NCBI RefSeq assembly: GCF_003003125.1
Contig: NZ_PVTZ01000004.1
Span: 124,001 to 188,000, forward strand
DNA length: 64,000 nt
Origin: Laceyella sediminis
GTDB lineage: Bacteria; Bacillota; Bacilli; Thermoactinomycetales; Thermoactinomycetaceae
Direction of reading: 5' to 3'
Part shown: positions 51,481-62,176 of the stretch, piece by piece
How the letters are laid out: every line of letters starts with the position of its first letter
Position numbering within the stretch: the stretch's first letter is position 1
Made by a program: the position numbers and the translations under genes
The notes under the pieces: generated by a model
What the model was told of the DNA's origin: nothing
Database searches by the model: none
What the model saw: the letters and a program-made list of their open reading frames with translations, nothing else

Positions 51481-53484
51481 CTACATCACTCGCTTAAACA
51501 TTTTTTCTAACTCATAGCTGGAGAAATGAACAAAAATGGGACGGCCGTGCGGGCAAGTGAACGGATTTTCGCATTGGTTCAACTGCACCAACAAGGTTTC
51601 CATCTCGTCACGGCGCAAATGCCGATTCGCTTTGATCGCCGCTTTGCAAGACATCATCTTGGCCGTCGCATCACGCAGCGCGCCCGTATCCACTTTGCCA
51701 TGCTCCTTCAACCACTCAATGATTTCGTGAACCAGGCTCTCCGCGTCTTCTCGTGGAAACCAAGTGGGATAAGCCCGGACGACAAACGTCGTTCCCCCAA
51801 AAGGCTCCATTTCCAACCCCCACTGCCGCAAATACGCCAACTTGGCTTCCAACAGTTCAGCTTCCGCGGGTGAACACTCAATCGTCAACGGGATGAGCAA
51901 GGGGTATTGCTTGGTATTTTCTTCGCCCAATTTGCGTGAATAAATCTCATAGTAGATGCGCTCATGCGCCGCATGTTGGTCAATCAGATAAAAGCCGTCT
52001 TTTGATTGGGCCACAATGTAGGTGCCGTGCACCTGCGCCAACGGTTCCATTTCCGGCAAACGCGGGGATGTGGAACCAGTTTCCACCGGTTCCGTACTTT
52101 CCGTTTCTTCCACCTGCTCAGCCGGAGGAGCGGGCGCAGTTTCTTCACGTTTGGCAAACGTGGTCAAAGCTGAGCGGTAAGCGGATTGAGGCGGAGCGCT
52201 AGGCGGTCGCGGCGGTGTGAATGTGAGCGACTCGGGCTCCTCTGCTACCACATTTCCCTGTCTGGAAGATTCCTGCCCGCGCGTCTGGAGCGGTTGCAGC
52301 ACCTCTTCCATGTCACTAGCATCGCTCGCGCTGGCCTCCATCACCTGATCCCCGCTTGGTTGTAGGGGCGGATAAACAGGCTTGTTCATTGATTTGGTCG
52401 GCGGTGCCTCCATCTTCTCCCACGAGAGCTCGTCCTGGACGACCGTCGTTTTGATCCGAGCTTGCCCCACACTACCCATCGCGCCCGGCACAAACCGCTC
52501 CGCTTTGAACGCCCGCGTGATCGCTTCCTCTACCAACCGGCAACACTCTTTCTCCTTGCTCAACCGCACTTCCAATTTAGCGGGATGCACATTTACATCA
52601 ACCAATTTGGGGTCCATCTGCACCGTCAGCACACCGATGGGGTAACGTCCATTCGGCAACAACGTGCCATAGGCGCGCAAAATGGCTTGTGTAATCGGTA
52701 TGGAACGAACAAACCGGCCATTTAGCACGATGGATAGATAGGAACGGGTGGAACGAGTGATTTCCGGTTTGGTCACATAACCCGCGATGGCAAAGTCCGC
52801 GTCTTCCCCCGCAAACGCCACCATCCTGCTCGCCACCTGCTTGCCGTACAGGGCGTGCAGCACATGCAGCAACTTGCCATCACCACTCGTGCGAAACAGC
52901 TCCCGTTGATTGTGGCTGAGTGCAAAAGAGATATGTGGATGGGCCAAGGCCAGCCGTCCGACAACATCCGCCACATGGCTAACCTCAGTGTTGACCGTTT
53001 TCAGGTACTTCAAACGAGCCGGTGTATTGTAAAAAAGCTCTTTTACCACCACATCTGTCCCTTGGGAGCGGGAGGCGTCCTCGACTGAGAGGAGTTCGCC
53101 TCCTTCTATCCGCACCACTGTCGCCAGTTGAGAAGGATCATGGGCCGTGGTCAGAGTCACCCGCGCAACCGAGGCGATGCTGGGCATGGCTTCGCCTCGA
53201 AAGCCCAGGGTTTTGATCGAAAACAAGTCCCGTTCGCGCTTGATTTTGCTTGTCGCATGCCGGGAGAACGCCAAGATCGCATCTTCTCGATCCATCCCGA
53301 TTCCGTTGTCAGAGACACGGATTAATGAGATGCCGCCTTCTTCGATGTGAATCTGAATGCGGGTCGCCTCCGCATCAATCGCGTTTTCCACCAGCTCTTT
53401 CACAATCGAGGCCGGCCGTTCAACCACTTCCCCCGCGGCAATCTGGTTGGCCAAATGATCATCCAACACTTGGATTCTGCCCAC
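51481..53484 (-). CDS. mutL: DNA mismatch repair protein MutL
   Basis: 667 residues. N-terminal GHKL ATPase with GEVVERPASIVKELVENAIDA, DNGIGM and GFRGEAMPSI; a Gln/Pro/Glu-rich linker (about 330-470); and a C-terminal dimerisation/endonuclease domain with QHAAHERIYYE (DQHA-x-x-E-R-type metal motif), ACKAAIKA and CPHGRPI. These mark the endonuclease form found in bacteria without MutH. The start is GTG 53484 with AAGGAGG 8 bp upstream. Confidence 0.97.
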   Translation of the reverse strand: MGRIQVLDDHLANQIAAGEVVERPASIVKELVENAIDAEATRIQIHIEEGGISLIRVSDNGIGMDREDAILAFSRHATSKIKRERDLFSIKTLGFRGEAMPSIASVARVTLTTAHDPSQLATVVRIEGGELLSVEDASRSQGTDVVVKELFYNTPARLKYLKTVNTEVSHVADVVGRLALAHPHISFALSHNQRELFRTSGDGKLLHVLHALYGKQVASRMVAFAGEDADFAIAGYVTKPEITRSTRSYLSIVLNGRFVRSIPITQAILRAYGTLLPNGRYPIGVLTVQMDPKLVDVNVHPAKLEVRLSKEKECCRLVEEAITRAFKAERFVPGAMGSVGQARIKTTVVQDELSWEKMEAPPTKSMNKPVYPPLQPSGDQVMEASASDASDMEEVLQPLQTRGQESSRQGNVVAEEPESLTFTPPRPPSAPPQSAYRSALTTFAKREETAPAPPAEQVEETESTEPVETGSTSPRLPEMEPLAQVHGTYIVAQSKDGFYLIDQHAAHERIYYEIYSRKLGEENTKQYPLLIPLTIECSPAEAELLEAKLAYLRQWGLEMEPFGGTTFVVRAYPTWFPREDAESLVHEIIEWLKEHGKVDTGALRDATAKMMSCKAAIKANRHLRRDEMETLLVQLNQCENPFTCPHGRPIFVHFSSYELEKMFKRVM

Positions 53485-53512
53485 GCTTTCGCCCTCCTTC
53501 CTCACTGATCAG

Positions 53513-56185
53513 TTACAATTTCTGTTTCAATTCATATAAAAATTGCATGCACTCAAATGGGTTCTTCATCATCAAATCCCATTGCCGCAATGCTTCAATG
53601 ATTTCTTGCTCCTTAGCCGACAAAAGCGCCGTGGTCGCGCCGTTCCCTGGCGTAACTGTCTCGGCCACATGGTTAGCCGTTTCATCTTTCGCAGGCGAAG
53701 TAGCTTTGGCCGCGTAGTCAAACAATGACAGCTGAGCTGAATCATCCGGTTTGGGTTCGGCAGGTTCCGGCGAAGCGTGAAAGCGTCCTTCCAATTCCCC
53801 TAATATCTCTTTGGCACGGTGGATGACCGGTTGCGGCAAACCTGCCAATTCGGCAACATGAATACCATAACTTTTGTCCGCCCCGCCGGGGACGATCCGG
53901 TGCAGAAAGACCACTTTGCCGTCCTTCTCAATGCATTGGGCATGCACGTTGACCAATCGGGCTAGTTGCCGCTCCAGCTCCGTCAACTCATGATAATGCG
54001 TGGAGAACAATGTCTTCGCCCCGATATGGTCGTGGATGTATTCCACAATGGCGTGAGCCAAAGCCATCCCATCATAAGTGGACGTACCGCGCCCCACTTC
54101 ATCGAGCAAAATCAGGCTGCGGGAGGTCGCTTCCCGCAAGGCGTGGCACGTTTCGGCCATCTCCACCATGAAGGTACTGCGCCCGCCAATCAGGTCATCC
54201 GCCGCACCAATGCGGGTGAAAATGCGATCTACAATAGAAACTTCGGCGTATTCCGCCGGCACGTAACTTCCGATCTGGCTCATCAGCGTGATCAAAGCCA
54301 CTTGGCGCATATAGGTACTTTTACCAGCCATGTTTGGTCCGGTAATGAGCAGGATTTGCCGCTTATCTCCATCCAGGGTCACATCATTAGCCACAAAGTC
54401 ATCCACATTTGTGGCCGCCTCCACCACCGGATGACGTCCCTGTTTGATATGCAGGCGATCCGCTTGATGAACTTCCGGTCTCACGTACCGATATTTTTGG
54501 GCGATGATGGCAAAAGCTTGTAGCACATCGATTTCAGCCACCTTCTCCGCCAAATGTTGCAAGCGGGTCACCTCTTGCGCGACTTGGTTGCGCACTTCTG
54601 TGAACAGCTCATATTCCATTTCCACCGATTTTTCTGCGGCGTTAAGAATCAATTGCTCCCGTTCTTTCAACTCGGGGGTCACAAACCGTTCCGCATTGGC
54701 AAGGGTCTGCTTCCGTTGATACCGCTCAGGTACATGCTGCAAATTGGATTTGGTCACTTCGATATAGTAACCGAATACCCGGTTATACCCGATTTTCAAC
54801 GACTTGATGCCCGTCGCTTCCCGTTCTTGCTGTTCCAACTGCGCAATCCAACTTTTGCCGTCTTTTTGGATGGCGCGCAATTGATCCAGTTCGGCATGGT
54901 ATCCTTCCCTCATGATGCCACCTTCTTTGACGGAAACCGGGGGTTCATCCACAATAGCGTGGTCAATCAACTCCCGGAGTGCCTGACACTCGTCCATCTG
55001 TTCGCCCAACGCGGCCAATTCATCATGGCCCGACCGCATCAACCGCTCACGCAAGTGAGGAATGACACTTAATGAACGCTTCACATTGGTCAGATCCCTC
55101 GCATTGGCTGAGCCAAACGAAATCCGTGCTGCGAGGCGCTCCAAATCATACACTTGCTTCAACATCTCGCGCGCTTCATCCAGCAGGATGAAATCTGACA
55201 AAAACGCTGCAACCGTGTCTTGGCGCCGCTTGATGTCCGACACGTTCAACAGTGGCTTGTCCAACCACTTGCGAAGCAGACGGCTACCCATGGCCGTTGC
55301 CGTTTGGTCAAGCAGCCACAGCAGGGAACCCCGTTTTTTGCCTTCTCCCAGTGTCCGCGTCAATTCGAGATTGCGCCGTGCCGCTTCATCCAGCATCATG
55401 TATTGTTTGGCATCATACCGGCGCAAACGCCGCAAGTGCCCCAGTGTACGCTTTTGGGTCTGCTTCAGATAGGCAAACAACATGGTGAGTACGCGCCGCA
55501 AGGGCTCGGACGTGCAAACCTCATGGAAATTGGCGAATTGCTCCGGCAGCTCTTCCGCCAATTCTTGTTCAACCAGCTTTTCCAGGGTGAGCGGATTCAC
55601 CAAACACTTGCATCTGCCCGACAGCGCTTCACGGAAGGCATCATTCCCATGCAATCCCTCATCGAGCAAAACTTCTTTGGGCTCATAGCTGGCCGCTTCA
55701 TCAATGATCCAATCCAATGAACCTGCCAATTCGGTGACATGGCATTCCCCCGTGGACAGATCCGCCGCAGCGAGCGCCATCGTCCCACCGAAGCCGGCAA
55801 GTGCGAGCAAGAAATTGTTTTCTTGCTCAACCAGCATGTTCTCTTCAATGATGGTGCCGGGAGTGATGACCCGGACCACTTCCCGTTTCACCACCCCTTT
55901 GGCCGCCGCCGGATTTTCCACTTGTTCACATATCGCCACTTTATACCCTTTTTCGATCAACTTTTCCACATACGTATGCGCAGAATGATAGGGGACCCCA
56001 CACATGGGAATCCGCTCTTTTCCCCCATCTCGGCTGGTTAACGTAATTTCCAGCTCTTCCGCTGCCTTTTCAGCGTCAGAAAAAAACATTTCATAAAAAT
56101 CGCCGAGGCGAAAAAATAAAAAGGCATCAGGATATTGTGCCTTTATCGATAAATACTGTTGCATCATCGGAGTATATTGCGACAT
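53513..56185 (-). CDS. mutS: DNA mismatch recognition protein MutS
   Basis: 890 residues, full length for MutS1. The mismatch-binding Phe-x-Glu is in RLGDFYEMFF near residue 30. The ATPase has Walker A in GPNMAGKSTYMRQ, Walker B in SLILLDEVGRGTSTYDG, and the FSTHYHELTELE histidine motif. A C-terminal segment with LSLFDYAA may bind the sliding clamp. ATG 56185 follows GGAGGAAG by about 6 bp. mutL begins 29 bp downstream. Confidence 0.98.
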   Translation of the reverse strand: MSQYTPMMQQYLSIKAQYPDAFLFFRLGDFYEMFFSDAEKAAEELEITLTSRDGGKERIPMCGVPYHSAHTYVEKLIEKGYKVAICEQVENPAAAKGVVKREVVRVITPGTIIEENMLVEQENNFLLALAGFGGTMALAAADLSTGECHVTELAGSLDWIIDEAASYEPKEVLLDEGLHGNDAFREALSGRCKCLVNPLTLEKLVEQELAEELPEQFANFHEVCTSEPLRRVLTMLFAYLKQTQKRTLGHLRRLRRYDAKQYMMLDEAARRNLELTRTLGEGKKRGSLLWLLDQTATAMGSRLLRKWLDKPLLNVSDIKRRQDTVAAFLSDFILLDEAREMLKQVYDLERLAARISFGSANARDLTNVKRSLSVIPHLRERLMRSGHDELAALGEQMDECQALRELIDHAIVDEPPVSVKEGGIMREGYHAELDQLRAIQKDGKSWIAQLEQQEREATGIKSLKIGYNRVFGYYIEVTKSNLQHVPERYQRKQTLANAERFVTPELKEREQLILNAAEKSVEMEYELFTEVRNQVAQEVTRLQHLAEKVAEIDVLQAFAIIAQKYRYVRPEVHQADRLHIKQGRHPVVEAATNVDDFVANDVTLDGDKRQILLITGPNMAGKSTYMRQVALITLMSQIGSYVPAEYAEVSIVDRIFTRIGAADDLIGGRSTFMVEMAETCHALREATSRSLILLDEVGRGTSTYDGMALAHAIVEYIHDHIGAKTLFSTHYHELTELERQLARLVNVHAQCIEKDGKVVFLHRIVPGGADKSYGIHVAELAGLPQPVIHRAKEILGELEGRFHASPEPAEPKPDDSAQLSLFDYAAKATSPAKDETANHVAETVTPGNGATTALLSAKEQEIIEALRQWDLMMKNPFECMQFLYELKQKL

Positions 56186-56254
56186 GGTCTCTTCCTCCGC
56201 ATATATTTTTCATTCACCTATTTTAACATGAAAATCTGAAGTCATCCCATTTGT

Positions 56255-57655
56255 TCACAAAGTTTTTTTCCGGACAAGCGCCTGCTGATACGGAGGCAGG
56301 TACCAAACTTTGCGGAAATCTTGTGTTTCATCCCACGTTTCACCGGAGAGGAGATAATGGAACAAGTCATCCAACGGTTTTTGGTATAACTCATAATCAG
56401 CGCATTTCTTCAGCTTTTCCCATAAGTTGGGCAACCAGCGGTAGATCAACGCTTTGCGGCCCATGTAATAAGCGCGCTGGATTTCTGGGTCTTGCAATGG
56501 GAAATAAGGAAGGGTGCGGTAGTTGCTAGCGATCAATTTGGCTAGGGCGAACACCCCTTTGGTCAATGTAGGGGAGACCAACCAACTCGGCGGCGTGCGA
56601 TATTCAAATCCCCCATGCGGTTGAAACCGATAATCTCCCAAATAGCCGTATTTCGGCCTGCGGTCGATTCCTTTCACATCTTCGGCGATCACAAACAAAA
56701 GAGCCATATAGTTATCCAATGCCCGGAACAGTTTAAAGTTTGGTTTGATTCCGCTGTAATGAATATGCCCTCCTAAAGGAAAGCCGCTCCAAGGCATCCC
56801 TCCAGCTAGCCATTTTCCCTGTATATGCCTCGTTTTCCTGGCCAGTTTGGTCAGCAGGCGATAAATGCTCATCACCATGGTTTTCGGGTCGGAGGTAGGT
56901 GTGGGCCTCAATTCAAACAAAGGCTTCTTGCGACGGTCTTCCCCCAACCAAATCGCATCGCAGCCGATCTCCCCCCGCACCGGTATCAGATCGGAGGCGA
57001 TGACCAATTTTCCGTCGGGACCAACCATCACAAATTCTGGATCGGCGCCCAACACGATTTGCTCCGGCTCCGGCTTCGGCTCTACACACTGAGCAACATA
57101 ACCTTTCAGTGCATTGAGGAAGCTTTTGATTCCATCCTCACCCAACGAAGGCGTAACTGTGAGGCCTGCAACGACAAGTTTGCCACCGCTGACCGCGCCG
57201 ATTTTGACCATGCCGTAATCCAATCCCAATGCATAAATCGTGCGGGTAGCCAACAGTTTAGCCCGACGGTATTCACGCGGCCGATCCTGCTCTTTTACCC
57301 GCCGGTACCGTGTTCGCTTTTGTTGGTGATTGGCCAGCCACACGGTTTGTTCCGTGGAACAGTATGCAGTCAACACTTCCGTCTGAAATATGAAAAAAAG
57401 ATACTCCCTCACAAATTTGAACTTATCATTTACCGCGATGCCATGCAATTGAAGCTGCTCTCTTCGCACACGCGGCTGAATTGCCCGTTCCACCTGTTGC
57501 TCCTCATTCAAAGTCAGCATCGCTTTGGATAACTGCGGCGCTTGCGGTAGTTGCAAAGCAATCGAAGGAACGAGCGTTCGATCCCCGTCCAATACCAGCT
57601 TTCTCAATTCTTCATCATTTTTTATCGATTCGTAAGGAAGGGTGGCGGCTACCAT
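56255..57655 (-). CDS. putative amidoligase (COOH-NH2 ligase type 2) beside cotE
   Basis: 466 residues. The C-terminal 260 residues carry the pattern of phage phiEco32-like COOH-NH2 ligases, relatives of glutamate-cysteine ligase: LGADPEFVMVG near residue 203, FELRPTPTSDP, and GGHIHYSG near residue 320, then FEYRTPPSW. This family is expected to form amide or peptide bonds. The N-terminal 190 residues have no clear motif. Genes with this annotation occur next to mutS/cotE in several Bacillales, so a role in spore-coat peptide modification is possible, but not shown. Confidence 0.75.
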   Translation of the reverse strand: MVAATLPYESIKNDEELRKLVLDGDRTLVPSIALQLPQAPQLSKAMLTLNEEQQVERAIQPRVRREQLQLHGIAVNDKFKFVREYLFFIFQTEVLTAYCSTEQTVWLANHQQKRTRYRRVKEQDRPREYRRAKLLATRTIYALGLDYGMVKIGAVSGGKLVVAGLTVTPSLGEDGIKSFLNALKGYVAQCVEPKPEPEQIVLGADPEFVMVGPDGKLVIASDLIPVRGEIGCDAIWLGEDRRKKPLFELRPTPTSDPKTMVMSIYRLLTKLARKTRHIQGKWLAGGMPWSGFPLGGHIHYSGIKPNFKLFRALDNYMALLFVIAEDVKGIDRRPKYGYLGDYRFQPHGGFEYRTPPSWLVSPTLTKGVFALAKLIASNYRTLPYFPLQDPEIQRAYYMGRKALIYRWLPNLWEKLKKCADYELYQKPLDDLFHYLLSGETWDETQDFRKVWYLPPYQQALVRKKTL

Positions 57656-57772
57656 GAAGCTTTCCCCTTTCTCTATCCCGCGCCGTCGCTGTTCATGGAA
57701 ATTTTATGCTGTTATCATATGTCACCTGCATAAAATTGGTTAGTCTTTTTTCCGCTGTCTTGTCTGGGCAAA

Positions 57773-57803
57773 TAAAAAAGCTCCTGGCAAAATCGCCAGC
57801 AGC
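57773..57803 (-). terminator. terminator after cotE
   Basis: Stem GCT..TGGC / GCCA..AGC (57781-57802); the minus strand continues into TTTTTTATTTG. Confidence 0.75.
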
Positions 57804-57814
57804 CGCAAGACAGA

Positions 57815-58393
57815 TTAATCTTCCAGTTCATCAATAACCAAATTGGGATCAAGATCATGAAAATCGTCTTCTACGTCTCCACTGATTCCTTCGTACACGT
57901 CTTTCTCATCGCTTTCGGCGTACTCGAGCGGATACACCGGAACGCACACTTTGGTTTCACCCGTCAATTCAACCAAAAACTCCTTTTCGACCCGAACCGT
58001 CACTCCGTCTTTGTGGGAAGCGATGGACGCTTCGATGCAATTGGGCGCTTGCGTCACCGCCGCCGTCACTGAAACGGAAGCCTCTCGGGTGTTGCGATCA
58101 TAAAATGTGAGGGGTACCTGCTCCGTATAATAGACGGTTTCTTGCATGACATCCGTTTTGGTATTCCCTTTCGTCGAATACCAAATATTGATGTCGTAAC
58201 TGCCCCGTACTTCGATGGCCTCTCCCACTTTGTGGCAGTCATAGTTGTGATTGATAACCCAAGCACCAAGAATGGTGTCAATATTGTCAGGCGGCTGAAT
58301 AGAATGCGACATCTGGGAAAATTTCCGACCTTTTCCGCATACCGCTTTGGTCAAAATCTGACGGTATTCAACTGGTCTATCTGTATTAGACAA
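57815..58393 (-). CDS. cotE: outer spore coat morphogenetic protein CotE
   Basis: 192 residues. CotE forms a ring around the developing spore and anchors the outer coat. The start region EYRQILTKAVCGKGRKF, LGAWVINHNYDCHKVGEAIEVRGSYDINIWYS and the acidic C-terminus (DDFHDLDPNLVIDELED) match B. subtilis CotE (181 residues). The start is TTG 58393, 8 bp after AGGAGG; the TTG at 58411 is part of the ribosome site. Between ricA and the amidoligase gene. Confidence 0.93.
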   Translation of the reverse strand: MSNTDRPVEYRQILTKAVCGKGRKFSQMSHSIQPPDNIDTILGAWVINHNYDCHKVGEAIEVRGSYDINIWYSTKGNTKTDVMQETVYYTEQVPLTFYDRNTREASVSVTAAVTQAPNCIEASIASHKDGVTVRVEKEFLVELTGETKVCVPVYPLEYAESDEKDVYEGISGDVEDDFHDLDPNLVIDELED

Positions 58394-58456
58394 TCTCCTT
58401 CCCTCCTCCAATCATCGTTCAATAACAAGTGTATGCAGGGCAAGTGTCTAGAGTGC

Positions 58457-58490
58457 AAAAAAAACCCTGCGGAAATTCTCCGCAGGGTTG
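58457..58490 (-). terminator. terminator after ricA
   Basis: Perfect 11 bp stem AACCCTGCGGA / TCCGCAGGGTT, with a run of eight Ts on the minus strand. Confidence 0.85.
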
Positions 58491-58497
58491 TCTTTTT

Positions 58498-58902
58498 TTA
58501 GCGGCAACTGCAAGCTCCTCCGCCGCAACCGCTGGCTGTCTCCCCGCCCGTCTCCACTTCGATTTTTTGGGAGACGGTGTCGGCGATCACTTGCTGGATC
58601 GTCTGCAACAAGCCGTTAACCTCTACTTGCGCCTGTTGGTATTCGCGCACGATAGGCAAATGATTCAAATGCCAATTTAATTTTTCCAGCTCTTGTTCAA
58701 GCAAACGGCTGTACTCCGGCTTCTGATAATGCTTAGCATGAACCAGCTCTTTTTGCTTGCGCTTAATGGATGCGATCGTCTGTTGCACTGCATCGCTTTG
58801 GTTCACTTGCCTCTCCGCATCCCGAAAGCGTTTCACTTCTGCACTGCGCTCCAACAAGGCAGCGAAGTTGCGTGCTTCGGACAAGATCGCGTGTCTGGAC
58901 AT
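58498..58902 (-). CDS. ricA: RicA/YmcA, regulator of sporulation and RNA processing
   Basis: 134 residues of the YlbF/YmcA family. With RicF (YlbF) and RicT (YaaT) it forms the Y-complex that assists RNase Y and speeds phosphorelay signalling in B. subtilis. The protein is helical, with FRDAERQVNQSDAVQQTIASIKRKQKE in the middle and a C-terminal GCGGGACSC cysteine tail that binds an iron-sulphur cluster in the Ric complex. The start ATG 58902 overlaps the end of miaB (TGAGATG) and follows GGTGGT. Confidence 0.9.
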   Translation of the reverse strand: MSRHAILSEARNFAALLERSAEVKRFRDAERQVNQSDAVQQTIASIKRKQKELVHAKHYQKPEYSRLLEQELEKLNWHLNHLPIVREYQQAQVEVNGLLQTIQQVIADTVSQKIEVETGGETASGCGGGACSCR

Positions 58903-58903
58903 C

Positions 58904-60382
58904 TCAACCACCCACCACGCGGGACTCCTGATCAACCCAAACGCCTTTTAGCGTCCAAGTCTGCGGTTCATCGATCCGCACGTGCACCATCTTCCCAATG
59001 AGGTGCTTCGGACCGATGAAGTTTACCAACTTGTTGGTGCGAGTGCGTCCAGAGAGCACATCCGGATTCTTTTTGCTTTCCCCCTCAACCAACACTTCTA
59101 CGATTTTGCCGCGCAACGCTTCGTTCTTGCGGCGGCTAATTTCATTTTGCAATTCATTCAGGCGTTGTAGGCGTGCTTTCTTTACTTCCATCGGCACATC
59201 GTCTTTCATCTTAGCCGCCGGTGTGCCTTCTCGTGGAGAGTAGATGAAGGTGAAGGCCGAATCGTATTCCACTTCTTTCACCAAGGACAGAGTTTCTTCA
59301 AATTGTTCATCCGTTTCACCTGGGAATCCGACAATGATGTCCGTCGTCAGCACCACATCTGGGATCGCTTCCTTGATTTTGCGGACAAGTTCCAGATATT
59401 GTTCGCGTGTGTATTTACGGGCCATCAGCTTCAAGACTTCGGAACTGCCCGATTGCACTGGCAAGTGAATGTGCTCCACCAAATTCCCCCGTTTTGCCAG
59501 CACCTCGACGAGATGATCGTCGAAATCGCGCGGGTGGCTTGTGGTGAAGCGCACGCGCGGAATACCGATCTTACGAACATCATCCATGAGATGGGCGAAG
59601 GTGTAATGGATGTCTTCAAAGTCCTTACCGTATGCGTTGACGTTTTGCCCCAGCAACGTCACCTCTTGGTAACCTTTGCGCGCCAATTCGCGGATTTCGT
59701 TTAACACATCCTCTGGACGGCGGCTTCTCTCTTTCCCCCGCGTATATGGAACAATACAGTACGTGCAGAACTTGTCACAACCGTACATGATGTTCACCCA
59801 AGCGCGCAAACCATCTTCACGTACCTTTGGCATGTTTTCAACGACGTCGCCCTCTTTAGACCAAACTTCGATCACCATTTCCTTGGAGAAGAGCGCATTT
59901 TGAAGCAAAACCGGCAAGCGGTGGATGTTATGCGTACCAAAAACCAAGTCAACATGCTGGTAACTCTGTAAGATACGGTTCACGACCACCTCTTCTTGAG
60001 ACATGCAACCGCAAACACCCAAAATCAGATCCGGGTTTTCCAGCTTGAGTTGCTTCAAACGGCCCAATTCTCCAAACACTTTGTCCTCCGCGTTTTCACG
60101 GATCGCGCAAGTGTTGAGGAGGATGATGTCTGCTTCCTCTTCGCGATTGGTGCCAGTATAACTCATTTCTTCCAAAATCCCGGCAATCGTCTCGCTATCA
60201 TGGACATTCATCTGGCATCCGTACGTCTCGATCATGTATTTTTTGCCTTTACCCACAGAGCGCATATTTTCTGGGATTTGCTCAAATTGGAGTACCTGCA
60301 CATCCTCTTTGCCCCGCTTTTTGGCCTGTTTCAAATCTGGCGCGACAAAATATTGGCTGTAATCTTTCACTTGTTTGCCCAT
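58904..60382 (-). CDS. miaB: tRNA methylthiotransferase MiaB
   Basis: Radical SAM enzyme that makes ms2i6A37 in tRNA after MiaA. 492 residues: an N-terminal UPF0004 domain with three cluster-binding Cys ([21 protein letters not shown] and VCGCM), the radical SAM motif [16 protein letters not shown], and a C-terminal TRAM domain. The start ATG 60382 has AAGGATGG 7 bp upstream; the open frame upstream to 60439 lacks one. It opens the miaB-ricA pair and has a promoter at 60481-60509. Confidence 0.97.
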   Translation of the reverse strand: MGKQVKDYSQYFVAPDLKQAKKRGKEDVQVLQFEQIPENMRSVGKGKKYMIETYGCQMNVHDSETIAGILEEMSYTGTNREEEADIILLNTCAIRENAEDKVFGELGRLKQLKLENPDLILGVCGCMSQEEVVVNRILQSYQHVDLVFGTHNIHRLPVLLQNALFSKEMVIEVWSKEGDVVENMPKVREDGLRAWVNIMYGCDKFCTYCIVPYTRGKERSRRPEDVLNEIRELARKGYQEVTLLGQNVNAYGKDFEDIHYTFAHLMDDVRKIGIPRVRFTTSHPRDFDDHLVEVLAKRGNLVEHIHLPVQSGSSEVLKLMARKYTREQYLELVRKIKEAIPDVVLTTDIIVGFPGETDEQFEETLSLVKEVEYDSAFTFIYSPREGTPAAKMKDDVPMEVKKARLQRLNELQNEISRRKNEALRGKIVEVLVEGESKKNPDVLSGRTRTNKLVNFIGPKHLIGKMVHVRIDEPQTWTLKGVWVDQESRVVGG

Positions 60383-60480
60383 GTCGTGTCCATCCTTTCT
60401 GAACAAACTTGAGATCCTGTGTTCTATGCCAAGAGCCATAACGGCTCAAAATGATCATTAAGTGCTCATTTAACTAAGTT

Positions 60481-60509
60481 ATTATACCTGATCTGTGCAA
60501 CTTGATCAA
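60481..60509 (-). promoter_or_regulatory. sigma-A-type promoter of miaB
   Basis: TTGATC (60504-60509) and TATAAT (60481-60486) with 17 bp between them on the minus strand. Predicted start of the RNA is near 60474. Confidence 0.65.
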
Positions 60510-60760
60510 TGAATTCTCCTATATTCGCCATTTTCGGCAAGTCATACAACTTGCCGATATCAAGTGTTCCCGGTTCGAATCAACCGGTACTGCTGTGCTT
60601 GGCCCATTTTAGCATGTTTGTGAAACAAACTTGTTTATTATGATAGTACAAAACCGTGCACTTACCCCAAGGTTGCCACATTTTTTCTGAAACTTGCCGC
60701 TGATTCATGCAAAAATAACCTTGTAGCTATTCACACATATTTGAACCGGAAGGTGATACG
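60510..60760. other. intergenic upstream of miaB and the GNAT remnant
   Basis: Nothing coding was found. A small hairpin (CGGCAAGT/ACTTGCCG) lies at 60535-60556. A -10-like TATGAT near 60638 on the plus strand could drive the GNAT remnant. Confidence 0.4.
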
Positions 60761-61197
60761 ATGCAATTAAACGGCTGGCGCTATTCACTCCACCTATTGC
60801 ATCCAACACACGCAGAACCTCTGTACAGCATCGTCAAGGACTCTCCCCGCCTTTGGGATTACATGATCACCCCCATGACTTCACTGGAGGACATGAAGCA
60901 CAATGTGAACAATGCCTTGCACGCATTCGCCCAAGGAACCATGCTTCCATTTGTCGTGATTGACTCCTCAACAAACACGATCGTGGGTGCCACCCGCCTG
61001 TATGATCTGTACACTGACCGGTTGACGGCGGAGATCGGCCATACCTATTACGCCCCTTACGCGCAGGGGACGGGAATCAACACTGAATGCAAATACCTCT
61101 TGTTTCAATATTGAAAAACTGGGTCTTGTTCGGGTTCAACTCAAAACAGATGAGCTAAACCTTCGCGCCCAACGGGCCATCGACCTGCCACATAAGT
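60761..61197 (+). pseudogene. frameshifted GNAT acetyltransferase
   Basis: The first frame (117 codons) follows the RimJ-type GNAT pattern up to YYAPYAQGTGINTECKYLLF and then stops at 61114. The expected continuation (IEKLGLVRVQLKTDELNLRAQRAI) is found in another frame and runs to a stop at about 61197, still short of the usual C-terminus. One frameshift near 61110 and a 3' truncation are needed to explain this. The start ATG 61761-type context is normal: ATG 60761 follows GGAAGGTG. Confidence 0.75.
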
Positions 61198-61199
61198 AA

Positions 61200-61232
61200 G
61201 CCCAGCTTCTGCATAACACAGAAACTGGGCTT
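61200..61232. terminator. hairpin after xpt
   Basis: Arms AGCCCAG-CTTCTG / CAGAA-ACTGGGCT, close to the end of xpt and of the GNAT remnant. U-runs are poor on both strands. Confidence 0.5.
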
Positions 61233-61238
61233 GTTCGC

Positions 61239-61865
<627 letters not shown>

Positions 61866-61884
61866 CTAGGCTTTCTCTCCATGG

Positions 61885-61915
61885 AAAAAGACAAAGACAC
61901 ACCCGTCTTTGTCTT
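61885..61915 (-). terminator. riboswitch expression-platform terminator
   Basis: Perfect 11 bp stem AAGACAAAGAC / GTCTTTGTCTT with a six-base loop and five Ts on the minus strand, 70-100 bp before xpt. Confidence 0.85.
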
Positions 61916-61922
61916 GTTGCCC

Positions 61923-61993
61923 ACCCGTAGTCGGATGATTTACGGTCATCCGGTAGAAACTCGCAAGCCAATTCTTGCGATTATATGAGGGAC
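61923..61993 (-). ncRNA. guanine-class purine riboswitch aptamer
   Basis: Minus-strand signature CTCATATAATCGC, GTTTCTACCGG and CCGACTACGG of the purine riboswitch, in the right order and spacing. P2 is made by GCAAG / CTTGC and P3 by GGATGA / TCATCC. The base that sets specificity (position 74, in GACTA) is C, so guanine, hypoxanthine or xanthine is the ligand rather than adenine. P1 pairing is weaker than in B. subtilis xpt. High guanine should favour the terminator and shut off xpt. Confidence 0.9.
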
Positions 61994-62176
61994 ATCTTCA
62001 TTTTAATCAATAAACAAATTATATCTGACCCTGTCCATTCAAGCTATCAAAAATTATCGAAGGCAACTTCCGGAGGAATGCGATTTGTTTGAGGTGGTCT
62101 GTATTTATTCTACGTTAAATTTGGGACGCCCCACCTATTTTGTAATGGGGCGAAAGGGTATATACTTTATATAGCG

